From DUTS01 sp050951605 (lineage in GTDB: Bacteria; Bacillota; Peptococcia; DRI-13; DTU073), in the NCBI GenBank assembly GCA_050951605.1, contig JBMNJJ010000001.1:1-30085 (forward strand): 30,085 nt of DNA, read 5' to 3'. A program made the position numbers and the translations under genes. The notes beneath the pieces were generated by a model. That model had not been told where the DNA came from. It ran no database searches and was given only the letters and a program-made list of their open reading frames with translations. Of the stretch, positions 1 to 8,449 are shown one piece after another (the first letter of the stretch is position 1; each line of letters starts with the position of its first letter).

Positions 1-1
1 T

Positions 2-289
2 GATAAAAATTATCTGTCCCAAAAAGAGTTCGCTGAAATTATAGGTTTTTCGCAAGGTAATGTTGCTGATTGGGAGAGGGGGCGTTCTCTGCCCAGTACC
101 AAAGCAATTATTGCGATTGTGAATCAATTTAATATTTCTGCTGATTGGCTACTCTTAGGAAAAGATAATTCTTCTCCGTTCCCTTTATTAAAAAAAATGA
201 ACTCCAAAGAAATAGCTTTATTAAATATTTATAGTGAATTCTTACTTTTTCAACGTTCCTTTAGACAACACGGAAAGGAGGGGGCATAG
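2..289 (+). CDS. XRE-family transcriptional regulator, 5' end missing
   Basis: The frame is open from the window edge to a TAG stop and gives about 95 residues. The start lies outside the window. It shows the second half of a Cro/C1-type helix-turn-helix: QKEFAEIIGFSQGNVADWERG is recognisable as helices 2 and 3, followed by an LPS turn and the ADWLLLG ending typical of XRE repressors, then a short basic tail. Proteins of this class bind operators as dimers. No ligand or dimerisation domain is visible in the remaining part. It ends 76 bases before the surface-protein gene in the same direction, but nothing shows that it regulates that gene. Confidence 0.8.
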   Translation, partial: DKNYLSQKEFAEIIGFSQGNVADWERGRSLPSTKAIIAIVNQFNISADWLLLGKDNSSPFPLLKKMNSKEIALLNIYSEFLLFQRSFRQHGKEGA

Positions 290-365
290 TGGAGAAAGCT
301 TACAGCCTTTGCGGTGTTGGTGAAAAAAGGGAGTGCCAAAAAGAGCGTAAAAAGAAGAGGGGGTT

Positions 366-1076
366 ATGCAATTGAGTAAAGAGATGACGAGGTTCGGAAA
401 ATGGGCATCTTTATGTTTACTATTTATTTTTACTTGTGTGTTAATACCGTTAACGGCAGAGGCCGTGACATTTTCACAAGCACAGGAGGCGGGGAAAAGG
501 CTGTCTGCCGGCTTAAACCATTCGCTAGCTATAAAAGTTGATGATACCGTTGTGGCCTGGGGTGACAATACTTATGGTCAATTAAATATTCCGGAAGGTT
601 TAAGTAATGTTAAGATAATTTCCGCCGGTTATTATCATAACCTTGCTTTAAAAGCTGACGGTACTGTGGTGGCGTGGGGACGTGATAATTATGGGCAAAG
701 TACAGTTCCTGTAGAAGCTCAAAGTGGGGTTATTGCCATTGCTGCAGGTGGCTATCACTCTTTAGCTTTAAAGACTGATGGAACTGTTGTAGCGTGGGGA
801 AATGATGAAAATGGACAATGTACTGTTTCGGCAGAAGCCCAAAGTGGGGTTATTGCTATTGCCGCAGGTGGTACTCACTCTTTAGCTTTAAAAGAAGATG
901 GAACTGTTGTAGCGTGGGGAAATAATGACCGTAAACAGTGTAATGTTCCTACAGGTTTAACTGATGTTATTGCTATCTCTGCCGGTAATGCTCATTCTTT
1001 AGCTTTAAAAGCTGATGGCACAGTGGAGGCTTGGGGAGCAAATACCATGTGGCAATGTGAAGTTCCGGAGATTTAG
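366..1076 (+). CDS. Secreted RCC1-repeat surface protein, 5' part of an interrupted giant gene
   Basis: Starts at ATG after an AGAGGGGG ribosome site. Residues 1-33 form a signal peptide: basic start, hydrophobic core around LCLLFIFTCVLIPL, cleavage probably after AEA. Five RCC1-type repeats of about 40 residues follow, each with an SAG/AAG-x-x-HSLALK-x-DGTVVAWG-x-N-x-x-GQ pattern, which would build a beta-propeller outside the cell. The frame stops at 1076 right after VPEI, but reading one frame over continues with GDLGNVVAISAGY, so the stop is a frameshift, not a natural end. The gene almost certainly once ran to 6021 as one protein of about 1,880 residues. Role is inferred: adhesion or binding at the cell surface. 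Confidence 0.8.
   Translation: MQLSKEMTRFGKWASLCLLFIFTCVLIPLTAEAVTFSQAQEAGKRLSAGLNHSLAIKVDDTVVAWGDNTYGQLNIPEGLSNVKIISAGYYHNLALKADGTVVAWGRDNYGQSTVPVEAQSGVIAIAAGGYHSLALKTDGTVVAWGNDENGQCTVSAEAQSGVIAIAAGGTHSLALKEDGTVVAWGNNDRKQCNVPTGLTDVIAISAGNAHSLALKADGTVEAWGANTMWQCEVPEI
713..930 (+). repeat. 120-bp tandem repeat encoding RCC1 blades
   Basis: Two RCC1 units are nearly identical at the DNA level with a period of exactly 120 bp: AGAAGCTCAAAGTGGGG at 713 recurs as AGAAGCCCAAAGTGGGG at 833. The following TTTAGCTTTAAA and GGAACTGTTGTAGCGTGGGG segments are also shared. The flanking repeats are more diverged, which suggests a recent duplication of one blade. Confidence 0.75.
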
Positions 1077-2890
1077 GTAATGTTGTAGCTATTTCTGCAG
1101 GTTATGACTTTCTCAGCGGCGTTAAACAGTCAATGGACTGAGCAATATTATTACATGGGGGAAATATGGATGAAATCCTACCTGGCAGCGGGTGCAGCTA
1201 TTAGCTGCCGGAGGTACTCACTGCTTTAATGTCATATTAAAAGCAGTCTGGCACCATGTTGTGGCGTGGGGAAATAATGACTTTGGGCAATGTGACTGCT
1301 CCAGAGTGGAATTTAGTCTGCTTGGTTATGGTTTAGCAGATCTTACTGTAAGTGAGGGGGAATTAATCTCCTGCTTTTGCGTCCTAATGAGCATAGTCGG
1401 TACAATGTATATGTAGATAATAGCATGTTGACTACCATTGACGTTACTGCTACTTTAGAACACCCTGATAATTCAAGCACTTGTAATACGCGAAAGATTC
1501 AGAAGATGTTTCCACACAAGAAAATGGTGTATCCCGAGGACATACTCTTTAAATGTTGGTGAAAATCAAGTTTATCTTTCAGTGCACATGACTCCTTCGC
1601 ACGGTGGGTCGGGATCTCCGTACATGTATGCTATGAAAATGTACATCGGGCCGCTGCAGATGTCGATTTAAAGGAGCTGAATGCAAACAAATGTAGCGAC
1701 CACTTACTCCAGATCTTCAACGCTAGCGGTTACGCACATATACGGTTAATGTTGATAAAGATGTAAAGAGTATTGACATTACCGCGACAGCTGACGACCC
1801 CGAAGCTACTGTCTGCTATTGGCGAAGATACTTTTCCGGAGGCAGGGGCCCAAACGGCGAGCTATCCCCCTTGAATATGGTGAAAATTCTAGTAGATATC
1901 ATTGTCGAGAAAGACGGGAGAGACCAAAACCTATACCTTGCAAATTAAGAAAGCCGGATTTTTGGAGAACCTTTCTCGTAAGTGAGTGGACAGTTCATCC
2001 TCGGCATTTTGATCCCGGAAAATATATGGTTATTTAGCGGTTAGTGTAAATAGTAATGTACAACTTCCTTGGAGATTACCCCCACCTTAAAAGATGCTAC
2101 GCATGAATTATGGATAGATGGGTATTCACGTGAAAATGGTATGGAAAAAGACAATAGATTCTGCCGGAAGAGGAATCATCCAAACCATTCCGATAGAGGT
2201 GAAAATACCCGATCCACAGGGATTGCCCGTACATATACTGTCAATGCAAATCGCGTTACAAAGGATGACTTTGTAGGTTCCGGTACACGTTTGAAGACCC
2301 TTATCTTATTTACAACCTCCATACTTTACAAGAAATAGCTTATGACCCTACTCTCTCTAGATAAACACTTTCAGTTAGCTTGTGACCTTGATGCTACTAA
2401 TACAGTTAATTGGAATGCTGGGGCAGGATTTTTACCAATTGGTGATTCGATGAACAAATTTACGGGTTACTTTGATGGGGCAGGACACACCATTACCGGT
2501 TTATATATTAATCGGGCGGAAAGGGATAACATTGGTCTTTTTGGTTGTACAGAAGGCGGGGAAATCAAAAACCTTGGTCTGGTAGATTGTGCCATCAGCG
2601 GAGGCACGACAATGTAGGCGCATTGGTGGGCCATAATCAAAACACCCATTTAGCAAACTGCTTTAGTACGGGAACATGTTTAGTGGTACTTCAGTCTGTG
2701 GGTGGCTTAGTCGGCTATGGTTCCGGAGTCTTATGCGGGCGGAAGATATTATCTCGATAATTGCTACTCTCGGGCTATCTGTGACCGGGGAGAGGTTGAA
2801 GCCGGTGGCTTAATCGGAGAATTGGGCAGTGGCTGGTTAAAAAATTGTTATGCTTCCGGTTCGGTGCGTCGGTATGGAAAACACGGGTGG
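1077..2890 (+). pseudogene. Degenerate middle of the giant surface-protein gene (RCC1, cadherin-like, GLUG)
   Basis: No single frame is open here, but recognisable protein runs step from frame to frame in the right order. RCC1 blades occur near 1075-1110 (NVVAISAGY) and 1192-1300 (AAGGTH, VVAWGNNDFGQ). Cadherin-like beta-sandwich pieces follow near 1340-1470 (LADLTVSEG, VDVTATLEHP-like), 1665-1815 (DLKELNAN, KSIDITATADDPEATV) and 2065-2240 (EITPTLKDATHELWIDG). A GLUG-motif block lies at 2360-2890: FTGYFDGAGHTITGLYI, NIGLFG, VGALVGH, GGLVGYGS and NCYASGS. At least eight single-base gains or losses are needed to restore one frame. Short open frames in between are fragments, not genes. This is either true decay or poor sequence. 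Confidence 0.7.
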
Positions 2891-5800
2891 GCTTGGTAGG
2901 TTCTTTGGTTACAGCTAATTGTCGGCACACAAATTGTTTTTGGGATACAGAAGAAAGTGGACAGGTAGGTTCAGCCCTAGGTATTGGAAAAACTACTGCT
3001 GAAATGCAGGATAAGGAAACTTATGGCGAATGGGATTTTGATAGTATATGGGACCTTGATTCTGGAATAAATGAAGATTATCCTTACCTACGTATCTTTA
3101 AAGATACTTTTAGCCCCATTATTGATGATTCTTTACTTCTTTGGTTAGATGGGCGACATGGTTCCAATGATACCTCCGAGAGAACTATCTGGAGAGACAT
3201 TTCCGGAAATGATAATCATGGTACATTAACAAGATTTGATTTTAATGAAAACAGTGGCTGGATTGGGGAAAGTTTGTTTTTCGATGGAGTAAATGATTAT
3301 GTTAACTGTGGCACCAAGATGAATAATAAATTAATGAATGCCGTGACGGTCGAAGCACTTGTAAAAATAAAAAGTTATGATATTCAAAATTGGGTAGAAT
3401 CATTTTTGGCATGGGGGAACCAATCATCACGCACTGTAATATGGTTGGGGTATCGGGTAATTAGTCATTATACTTTTGAAGTAGGTAATGAAGTAGTTCC
3501 CGCATCTATATATTTCCATGACCAAGATTTATTGGAGCAAGTAATTCATATTGTAGGAACATATGAAGATGGTACGTTAAAGTTATTTAAAAATGGGGAT
3601 TTAATTAATCAGGTGCAAACTACGAACCTAAGGCGTATTTCTGTAAGAGAAGATAGTTGTTTATTAGGCATATATCGTGGTAATAGTCATACTTTTCATG
3701 GTGATTATTACACAGCTCGTGTTTATAACCGTGCCCTTACTGATGAAGAAGTAGCCCAAAATTATCAGGCTGAAGTGCCACGGATAAAAGCGGCGACTGC
3801 AGGAAATTTAGCTGAATTAACTATTTCCTCCGGCGTGTTGCAACCTGCTTTTAAGGCCTCTAAGCTTAACTATGTCGTAATTTTGAGAGAGCGGGAACTA
3901 AACGAAGTTATAATTACTGCTACGCCTGTTTCTGCTGATGCGAGGGTTACTATAGATGGATTTGGTGGTCAGGTGGTAGGCACCCAGTCTCTTCCGGTCG
4001 ATGTTTTTACGGGATCTAAAGAAGTACCTATTGTGGTTAAAGAGGCAGATGGTAGCACTAAGACTTACAAAATTAGAATAGTAAAAGCGAGCTACCTTAG
4101 TGACTTAACCTTAAATGGTAATCCATTACCAAATTTTGACCCGGAAACTTTGGAATATACGGTCGATGTGCTTTACGATACAGCTTTTGCGAATATTGTG
4201 GCGACCTTAGATTTGGAGGACTCTCCAATGCAAGAATTGCTGATTAATAATCAGCCACATACTAGTGGTACTGCGATGCAAATTCCTCTTGATGTTGGAA
4301 AAAATAATACTATTCCTATCAAGATAAAAGTACCTGGTTGTGAGACTGACTATACCTTAAATATCTATCGGGCTTCTAAGGTTGATTTGAAAAAACTGGA
4401 GATGCCTGGAACTTTAGTACCTGAATTTACCCCTGCTAATATAGGTCCTTATACTATAAATTTAGATAGAGACCCAACCCCGGATCAGATTAGGATTACG
4501 GCGACAGCTTTTGAAAGTGATGCTACTGTAAGCATCGAGGGTGCAAGTGATGCGGGGGGATTAACGGATCATATGGTAGACTTAGTGTCCGGTAAAAATG
4601 AGATTGAGATCAAAGTTACGAAGGATGGTTTGGAAAAAATATATACCCTTAATGTATTTAGACCGCTAACCTTAAGTGATATAAAGGTTAAGCAGGGTGA
4701 GGAAGAGTTAGAATTAAGCCCTAGTTTTAATAAAGATGAATTGGAATATCGTGTTGAAGTAGATGATAATGTACTATCTCTTGAAGTCTCTGCCGAGGCA
4801 ATATTCGATGTGGATGTTTATATCAATGGCGTGAAGACTCGGAAAAAAACTATATCCGATCTTACCGTTGGTACCAACGTTATTCTTATTGACGCCAAAA
4901 TGTCTGACATGAGTACGACTACCTATAAGCTTTTGGTAACCCGTGGAACGAGTACTGTTACTTTAGATGATTTAAAAATTAAACACAAGGATAGTGAGAT
5001 TGGGACATGGAATGAGCCTTTTCTTGCCCCTGGGAATGAGGCTTATACGGTAACTTTGGCTAAGGCTATGGATAGTATAGACATTATGGTAGTACCTACT
5101 GATCCAGAAGCAAAAGTCATTGTAGCACAGTCGGGTAGCCAAGACTTCTTAACATTGTGGCCTCTTGAGGAGCGAGTGCCTGTGCCTGTGCGGTCGGGTG
5201 AAAACGTTATCCCGATTACGGTAAAGGGTGTAGATGGGGTGACGGCAAATACATATACTCTCAATGTGATTAGACCCGGTGGTTTGGAAACTCTTGAAAT
5301 AGAGAATGACACCATGGAGTCTGAGTATGCAAAAGATGTCAATGATTATAGTGTAAAAAGCAATGTCTTTTTAGTAAAAGTTACGCCAACGTTAGAAGAC
5401 CTTGCTACACAAGAGCTTTACCTCAATATCAATAATAGTGAAACTGATACAAAATGTGTAAGTGGAGAAACACAGGTGCTGGAGTTAAATAAGGGAATAA
5501 ATACGGTAGCGATAAAAGTAAAGACACCCTCGAATAATCTTGTTAATACATATACCCTCAATGTAAACGTAGTTCCTTTAGTAGAAGAAATAGGAATGGG
5601 TGATATTGATGGTACGGGCTTACGGGAAGTACAGAGTGTTTTCGGGGCACAAGTTCTAAGCAGGTTGAACTTCAATTTAAGTCAAAGGGTTAATACCGGG
5701 TTAAAAGTAAAATTCAATTTACCGGAAGCTTTGGGAATACAACAAGTCATAGGTCTTTACAATGCGACGACGGGAGAAGTTGTAACTACCAATATTGAGA

Positions 5801-6021
5801 TAAGTAAAGATGTTCCTGAAGGGGTAGTAGCTGGTAATAACGTCATCACGATTAATAGTTCACTTGACCCTGGTGCTTATGAAGTGAAGTTTATTTTAAC
5901 TAATGACCCTATAAAATTAAAGGTTGAATTAGATTCCTTTAGTGAAGTCGGTGGAAATACGTTTGAATGTACAAGTGATCCTTTAGAAATAGAATATGTT
6001 GATTTTCCTGAACTGTTGTAG
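2845..6021 (+). CDS. Giant surface protein, 3' part: LamG-like domain and six cadherin-like sandwiches
   Basis: The frame is open for 1,058 residues. The first ~15 are out of frame with the ancestral protein, which resumes at GLVGSLV near 2890. Numbered from 2845: the end of the GLUG block (residues 16-60), a LamG/concanavalin-like domain (about 97-308, with WLDG, WRDISGNDNHG and the ARVYNRALTDEEV ending), then six cadherin-like beta-sandwich units beginning near residues 322, 417, 514, 609, 706 and 813. Each opens with L-x-x-L-x-(I/L/M) and closes with a TYTLNV or TYKL strand. A distinct ~140-residue C-terminal domain starts at MGDIDG (about 916). No LPXTG, SLH or transmembrane anchor is visible. 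A terminator follows directly. It lies just upstream of the Tad-like locus, which may display or export it; that link is inference. Confidence 0.8.
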   Translation: MLCFRFGASVWKTRVGLVGSLVTANCRHTNCFWDTEESGQVGSALGIGKTTAEMQDKETYGEWDFDSIWDLDSGINEDYPYLRIFKDTFSPIIDDSLLLWLDGRHGSNDTSERTIWRDISGNDNHGTLTRFDFNENSGWIGESLFFDGVNDYVNCGTKMNNKLMNAVTVEALVKIKSYDIQNWVESFLAWGNQSSRTVIWLGYRVISHYTFEVGNEVVPASIYFHDQDLLEQVIHIVGTYEDGTLKLFKNGDLINQVQTTNLRRISVREDSCLLGIYRGNSHTFHGDYYTARVYNRALTDEEVAQNYQAEVPRIKAATAGNLAELTISSGVLQPAFKASKLNYVVILRERELNEVIITATPVSADARVTIDGFGGQVVGTQSLPVDVFTGSKEVPIVVKEADGSTKTYKIRIVKASYLSDLTLNGNPLPNFDPETLEYTVDVLYDTAFANIVATLDLEDSPMQELLINNQPHTSGTAMQIPLDVGKNNTIPIKIKVPGCETDYTLNIYRASKVDLKKLEMPGTLVPEFTPANIGPYTINLDRDPTPDQIRITATAFESDATVSIEGASDAGGLTDHMVDLVSGKNEIEIKVTKDGLEKIYTLNVFRPLTLSDIKVKQGEEELELSPSFNKDELEYRVEVDDNVLSLEVSAEAIFDVDVYINGVKTRKKTISDLTVGTNVILIDAKMSDMSTTTYKLLVTRGTSTVTLDDLKIKHKDSEIGTWNEPFLAPGNEAYTVTLAKAMDSIDIMVVPTDPEAKVIVAQSGSQDFLTLWPLEERVPVPVRSGENVIPITVKGVDGVTANTYTLNVIRPGGLETLEIENDTMESEYAKDVNDYSVKSNVFLVKVTPTLEDLATQELYLNINNSETDTKCVSGETQVLELNKGINTVAIKVKTPSNNLVNTYTLNVNVVPLVEEIGMGDIDGTGLREVQSVFGAQVLSRLNFNLSQRVNTGLKVKFNLPEALGIQQVIGLYNATTGEVVTTNIEISKDVPEGVVAGNNVITINSSLDPGAYEVKFILTNDPIKLKVELDSFSEVGGNTFECTSDPLEIEYVDFPELL

Positions 6022-6034
6022 TAGAGAAAGTAAG

Positions 6035-6067
6035 AAAGGGGATTGCCGGAAGGCAGTCCCTTTTTTT
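6035..6067 (+). terminator. Intrinsic terminator after the surface-protein gene
   Basis: AAAGGGGATTGCC and GGCAGTCCCTTT pair around a GGAA loop with one bulge, followed by a run of seven T. It separates the surface-protein gene from the Tad-like locus. Confidence 0.8.
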
Positions 6068-6100
6068 ATACCATAAAGTTAAAAAAAGGTAAAATAAATA

Positions 6101-6138
6101 CCAAAATATGATATAATTTGTAAACAATGATAAATAAT
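6101..6138 (+). promoter_or_regulatory. Extended -10 promoter and leader, copy 1
   Basis: TG-A-TATAAT (6109-6117) is an extended -10 element, followed by a conserved downstream stretch TAAACAATGATAAATAAT. A 33-base core matches the copy at 7560-7599 in 31 positions. No good -35 is visible, as expected for an extended -10 promoter. It lies 19-50 bases before the first gene of the Tad-like locus. Confidence 0.65.
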
Positions 6139-6156
6139 GTTTGGAGTTGATGTTCT

Positions 6157-7533
6157 TTGCGTGAGCTATTAAGGACTCATCTTGTTTTTAAGGAACAGGA
6201 GAAGAAACTGCTTCAGGAAATAAGTAAATATTGTCAAATTACAGGGTGGGATACGACACTGGAGTCTGCTAGTACATGGGCAAAAGAAGGTAGTGGCGAA
6301 GACCCGGATTTATTTTTGATTAATAGTACTGTTTATCTTTCTATGATGGGTAAACAAAAAAGTGTTAAAACGAAAGAGTTCTTGCGGATGTTGTTGACGA
6401 TTAAGGAAGAGCGGCACAAGAGTCAGATCATTTTATTATTACCGGAAAAGATGATTGTTGAGCGTGATTTGCTAGTCAATCTTATCAAAATGCAGGTGTA
6501 TAATTTTTGGTTTTTTGATAGTTTTACGGCAGAAGATGTGCAAGAGTTTGTTTTAACACGCAGAACTTTAGCCGATGTAGAAAAGTATTTACTGGAAAGA
6601 GAGAGAGAATTACATCATTTAAAAGGGAGCAATAATTTCTTACCCCGTGAGGGAGAAAAGCTTTTTCAGCCTTACCATGTTAAATCAAATATTCTCACCT
6701 TTTGGTCGGAAAATAATACGGCACTTAATTGTGGTCTGGCTTTGCTGACAGCCTTAAATTTAGCCGAGTGCGGTTTTCAAGTTGCGTTGGTGGAAACTGT
6801 TAGCTCTGTACCTTCTTTGGGCGGTTGTCTGGCGGTAAGTCATCCTTATTTTAATACGAGTCATGCTCTTTCTATGTATTTGCAGGGTAATAATGACTTT
6901 ATCAAAAACTGCCTTAATCATGCCGAAAAACATCTGGCTAGCCCTTATGCTACGGAGGATTGTCAACATTTACGTTATTTTCCAACAGGGTTTTATTTTT
7001 TACCTGATAGCAAAAGGGAGGATAATGCTACAGAGAGGGAGATGAAGGAAGTTTGGCGTGCATTTATGATGGCTCTTTCACGTTTTATTATTTTTGAACA
7101 AGGTTTTCATTTTCTTATTTTTCTGGCTTCAGGCAGGAATTTTTTTAATCAGGTAGTTTTAGAGGAATTTACTTATCTAAAATTTATCACGGTGGACATG
7201 CTTCCCTCGAGTGTTTTGTATGGTCTTAGAGAGAGGAAAAAAGAACAGGGAAGAGTACAGATTATCGGAGCCAATAATTTGAAAAGTATTAATCAAGAGC
7301 TTAAAGGGCTTAGGGAGGAGCCTTTTCTTTATCCTCCGCAGACTTTTATAGCAGACTTTTTGCAGTATGTATATACTCAAGACTATCGGAAAATAACGCG
7401 TGAGACACAGGTGTTTATTAATCGTCTGATGGAGATAAGTGGAGTTAAAGTGCCTACTTTAGACATTGAGAAAAAAGGTTTAGGGGAAAGATTGCGGGAT
7501 TATAAAAAAGCTTTATTCGGAGATTTTTTATAA
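6157..7533 (+). CDS. CpaE-like pilus assembly protein with degenerate P-loop (1)
   Basis: 458 residues from a TTG start, with GGAG 11 bases upstream. The N-terminal ~150 residues look like a degenerate receiver domain of the CpaE/TadZ type (DPDLFLINS at about 49-57). At about 178-215 the segment ILTFWSENNTALNCG, then LALLTALNLAECGFQVALVET, lines up with the MinD/ParA-type start of CpaE (FWSPKGGVGKTT ... NLA ... G-x-x-VALID). The Walker A glycines and lysine are missing, so ATP binding is unlikely. In Tad systems CpaE/TadZ places the machine at a cell site; here a scaffold role is inferred. First gene of the locus, behind its own promoter. Confidence 0.6.
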   Translation: MRELLRTHLVFKEQEKKLLQEISKYCQITGWDTTLESASTWAKEGSGEDPDLFLINSTVYLSMMGKQKSVKTKEFLRMLLTIKEERHKSQIILLLPEKMIVERDLLVNLIKMQVYNFWFFDSFTAEDVQEFVLTRRTLADVEKYLLERERELHHLKGSNNFLPREGEKLFQPYHVKSNILTFWSENNTALNCGLALLTALNLAECGFQVALVETVSSVPSLGGCLAVSHPYFNTSHALSMYLQGNNDFIKNCLNHAEKHLASPYATEDCQHLRYFPTGFYFLPDSKREDNATEREMKEVWRAFMMALSRFIIFEQGFHFLIFLASGRNFFNQVVLEEFTYLKFITVDMLPSSVLYGLRERKKEQGRVQIIGANNLKSINQELKGLREEPFLYPPQTFIADFLQYVYTQDYRKITRETQVFINRLMEISGVKVPTLDIEKKGLGERLRDYKKALFGDFL

Positions 7534-7559
7534 TAAAATGTAAAATAAGCTAGAATAAA

Positions 7560-7599
7560 CCAAAAAATATGATATAATTTATAAACTATGATAAATAAT
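7560..7599 (+). promoter_or_regulatory. Extended -10 promoter and leader, copy 2
   Basis: Second copy of the 6101-6138 element, with TG-A-TATAAT at 7570-7578 and the same TAAAC-T-ATGATAAATAAT tail. It would give the second CpaE-like gene and the genes behind it their own transcript. A TAAAATAA stretch also precedes both copies, at different distances. Confidence 0.65.
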
Positions 7600-7676
7600 T
7601 CCATTTTACCAATAAATATTAATTTACAGATAATGAGATAGAAAAAGGCGTGGTAGAAGTAAGGGGGAAAGGCAAA

Positions 7677-8414
7677 GTGCTGTTAAGGAGAAGAAAGAGA
7701 GTGTCTGCTCAGCTTTTAAATATCCCGCCCCAAGTAATTGCGCTCTGGGGACCGGGAGGTAATAATACGGCTCAATTCAGTTTAGATCTAGCTCAAGAAT
7801 TAGCTAAACATACTTATGTACTGCTTGCGGAATTGCCTTGTCTCAGCATACCTCGTCTTAGCTTTAGCGCTAATATATTAGATAGAAATAATCATATTGA
7901 GGCTGCTTTAACTGAATTTTGGTATAAGGGACAGCTTTCCTTAGATTACCTTTATAAGCTGGGAGAGAATTTAGCCTTATTACCAATATGTGCTTTTGCT
8001 AATCCGGATAATCCTCTTACGGCGAGAGTGGAATTGGATGTCTTAAAAAAATTTCCTATTCATCTGATTAATAGTGCTCGGCAGAAAGGCTATGGGGTGG
8101 TCATAGTCATTTGCCAAGGACAGCTTACTCATCCGATGACATTTTTCACCTTGAAATGTGCGGAGAGGATTGTAATGCCGGTAAATGAGCCAAGTACGAT
8201 TGCTTATAGTTTGCTTAATATTAAGAAATTAGTACATACGTTTAAGTTTCCTCCGGAGAAATTTATGGTTGTGGCACCTCAATATATCGAAACAATTAGT
8301 GAAGTGATGTGGATTAAGGATGAAAGGCAAAAAGTTATGCCCATAAAAGTATCACTGGAGCGTGTTGAAGAAATTGTAAGTGGTTTTATTAGGGAGGCTA
8401 ATGAAGCTATGTGA
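7677..8414 (+). CDS. CpaE/MinD-like protein with degenerate P-loop (2)
   Basis: About 245 residues. I prefer the GTG at 7677, which has AAGGGGGAAAGG at a proper distance; an in-frame GTG at 7650 has its purine run too close. At residues ~20-40, VIALWGPGGNNTAQFSLDLA matches the start of a MinD/ParA fold, but the lysine-containing GKT of Walker A is replaced by NNT. Further on there are a VVIVIC strand (switch II/Walker B region) and a VMPVNEPSTIAYSLLNIKKL segment, as in CpaE proteins. It lies 35 bases upstream of cpaF with the same orientation. It is shorter than the preceding protein and lacks the receiver-like part. Probably a non-hydrolysing partner of the pilus machine; this is inference. 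Confidence 0.6.
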   Translation: MLLRRRKRVSAQLLNIPPQVIALWGPGGNNTAQFSLDLAQELAKHTYVLLAELPCLSIPRLSFSANILDRNNHIEAALTEFWYKGQLSLDYLYKLGENLALLPICAFANPDNPLTARVELDVLKKFPIHLINSARQKGYGVVIVICQGQLTHPMTFFTLKCAERIVMPVNEPSTIAYSLLNIKKLVHTFKFPPEKFMVVAPQYIETISEVMWIKDERQKVMPIKVSLERVEEIVSGFIREANEAM

Positions 8415-8449
8415 ACAATTAGAGACAAGAAAGAAGGTGAGTTATTGAC

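Noticed and set aside
290..365. Possible riboswitch in the leader of the surface-protein gene (GC-rich patch at 300-350).
   Set aside because: Only weak pairing is visible, with no match to known aptamer cores. It is too short to judge.
713..930. The 120-bp repeats as a CRISPR or mobile repeat.
   Set aside because: They are in-frame protein repeats (RCC1 blades) without spacer structure.
1192..2760. Several short open frames between 1192 and 2760 as separate small genes.
   Set aside because: They contain RCC1, cadherin-like and GLUG pieces in successive frames, so they are fragments of one interrupted gene. None has its own convincing ribosome site.
5043..5675. Minus-strand open frames inside the surface-protein gene.
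   Set aside because: They lie opposite repetitive coding sequence with recognisable domains on the plus strand and show no protein-like motifs or ribosome sites.
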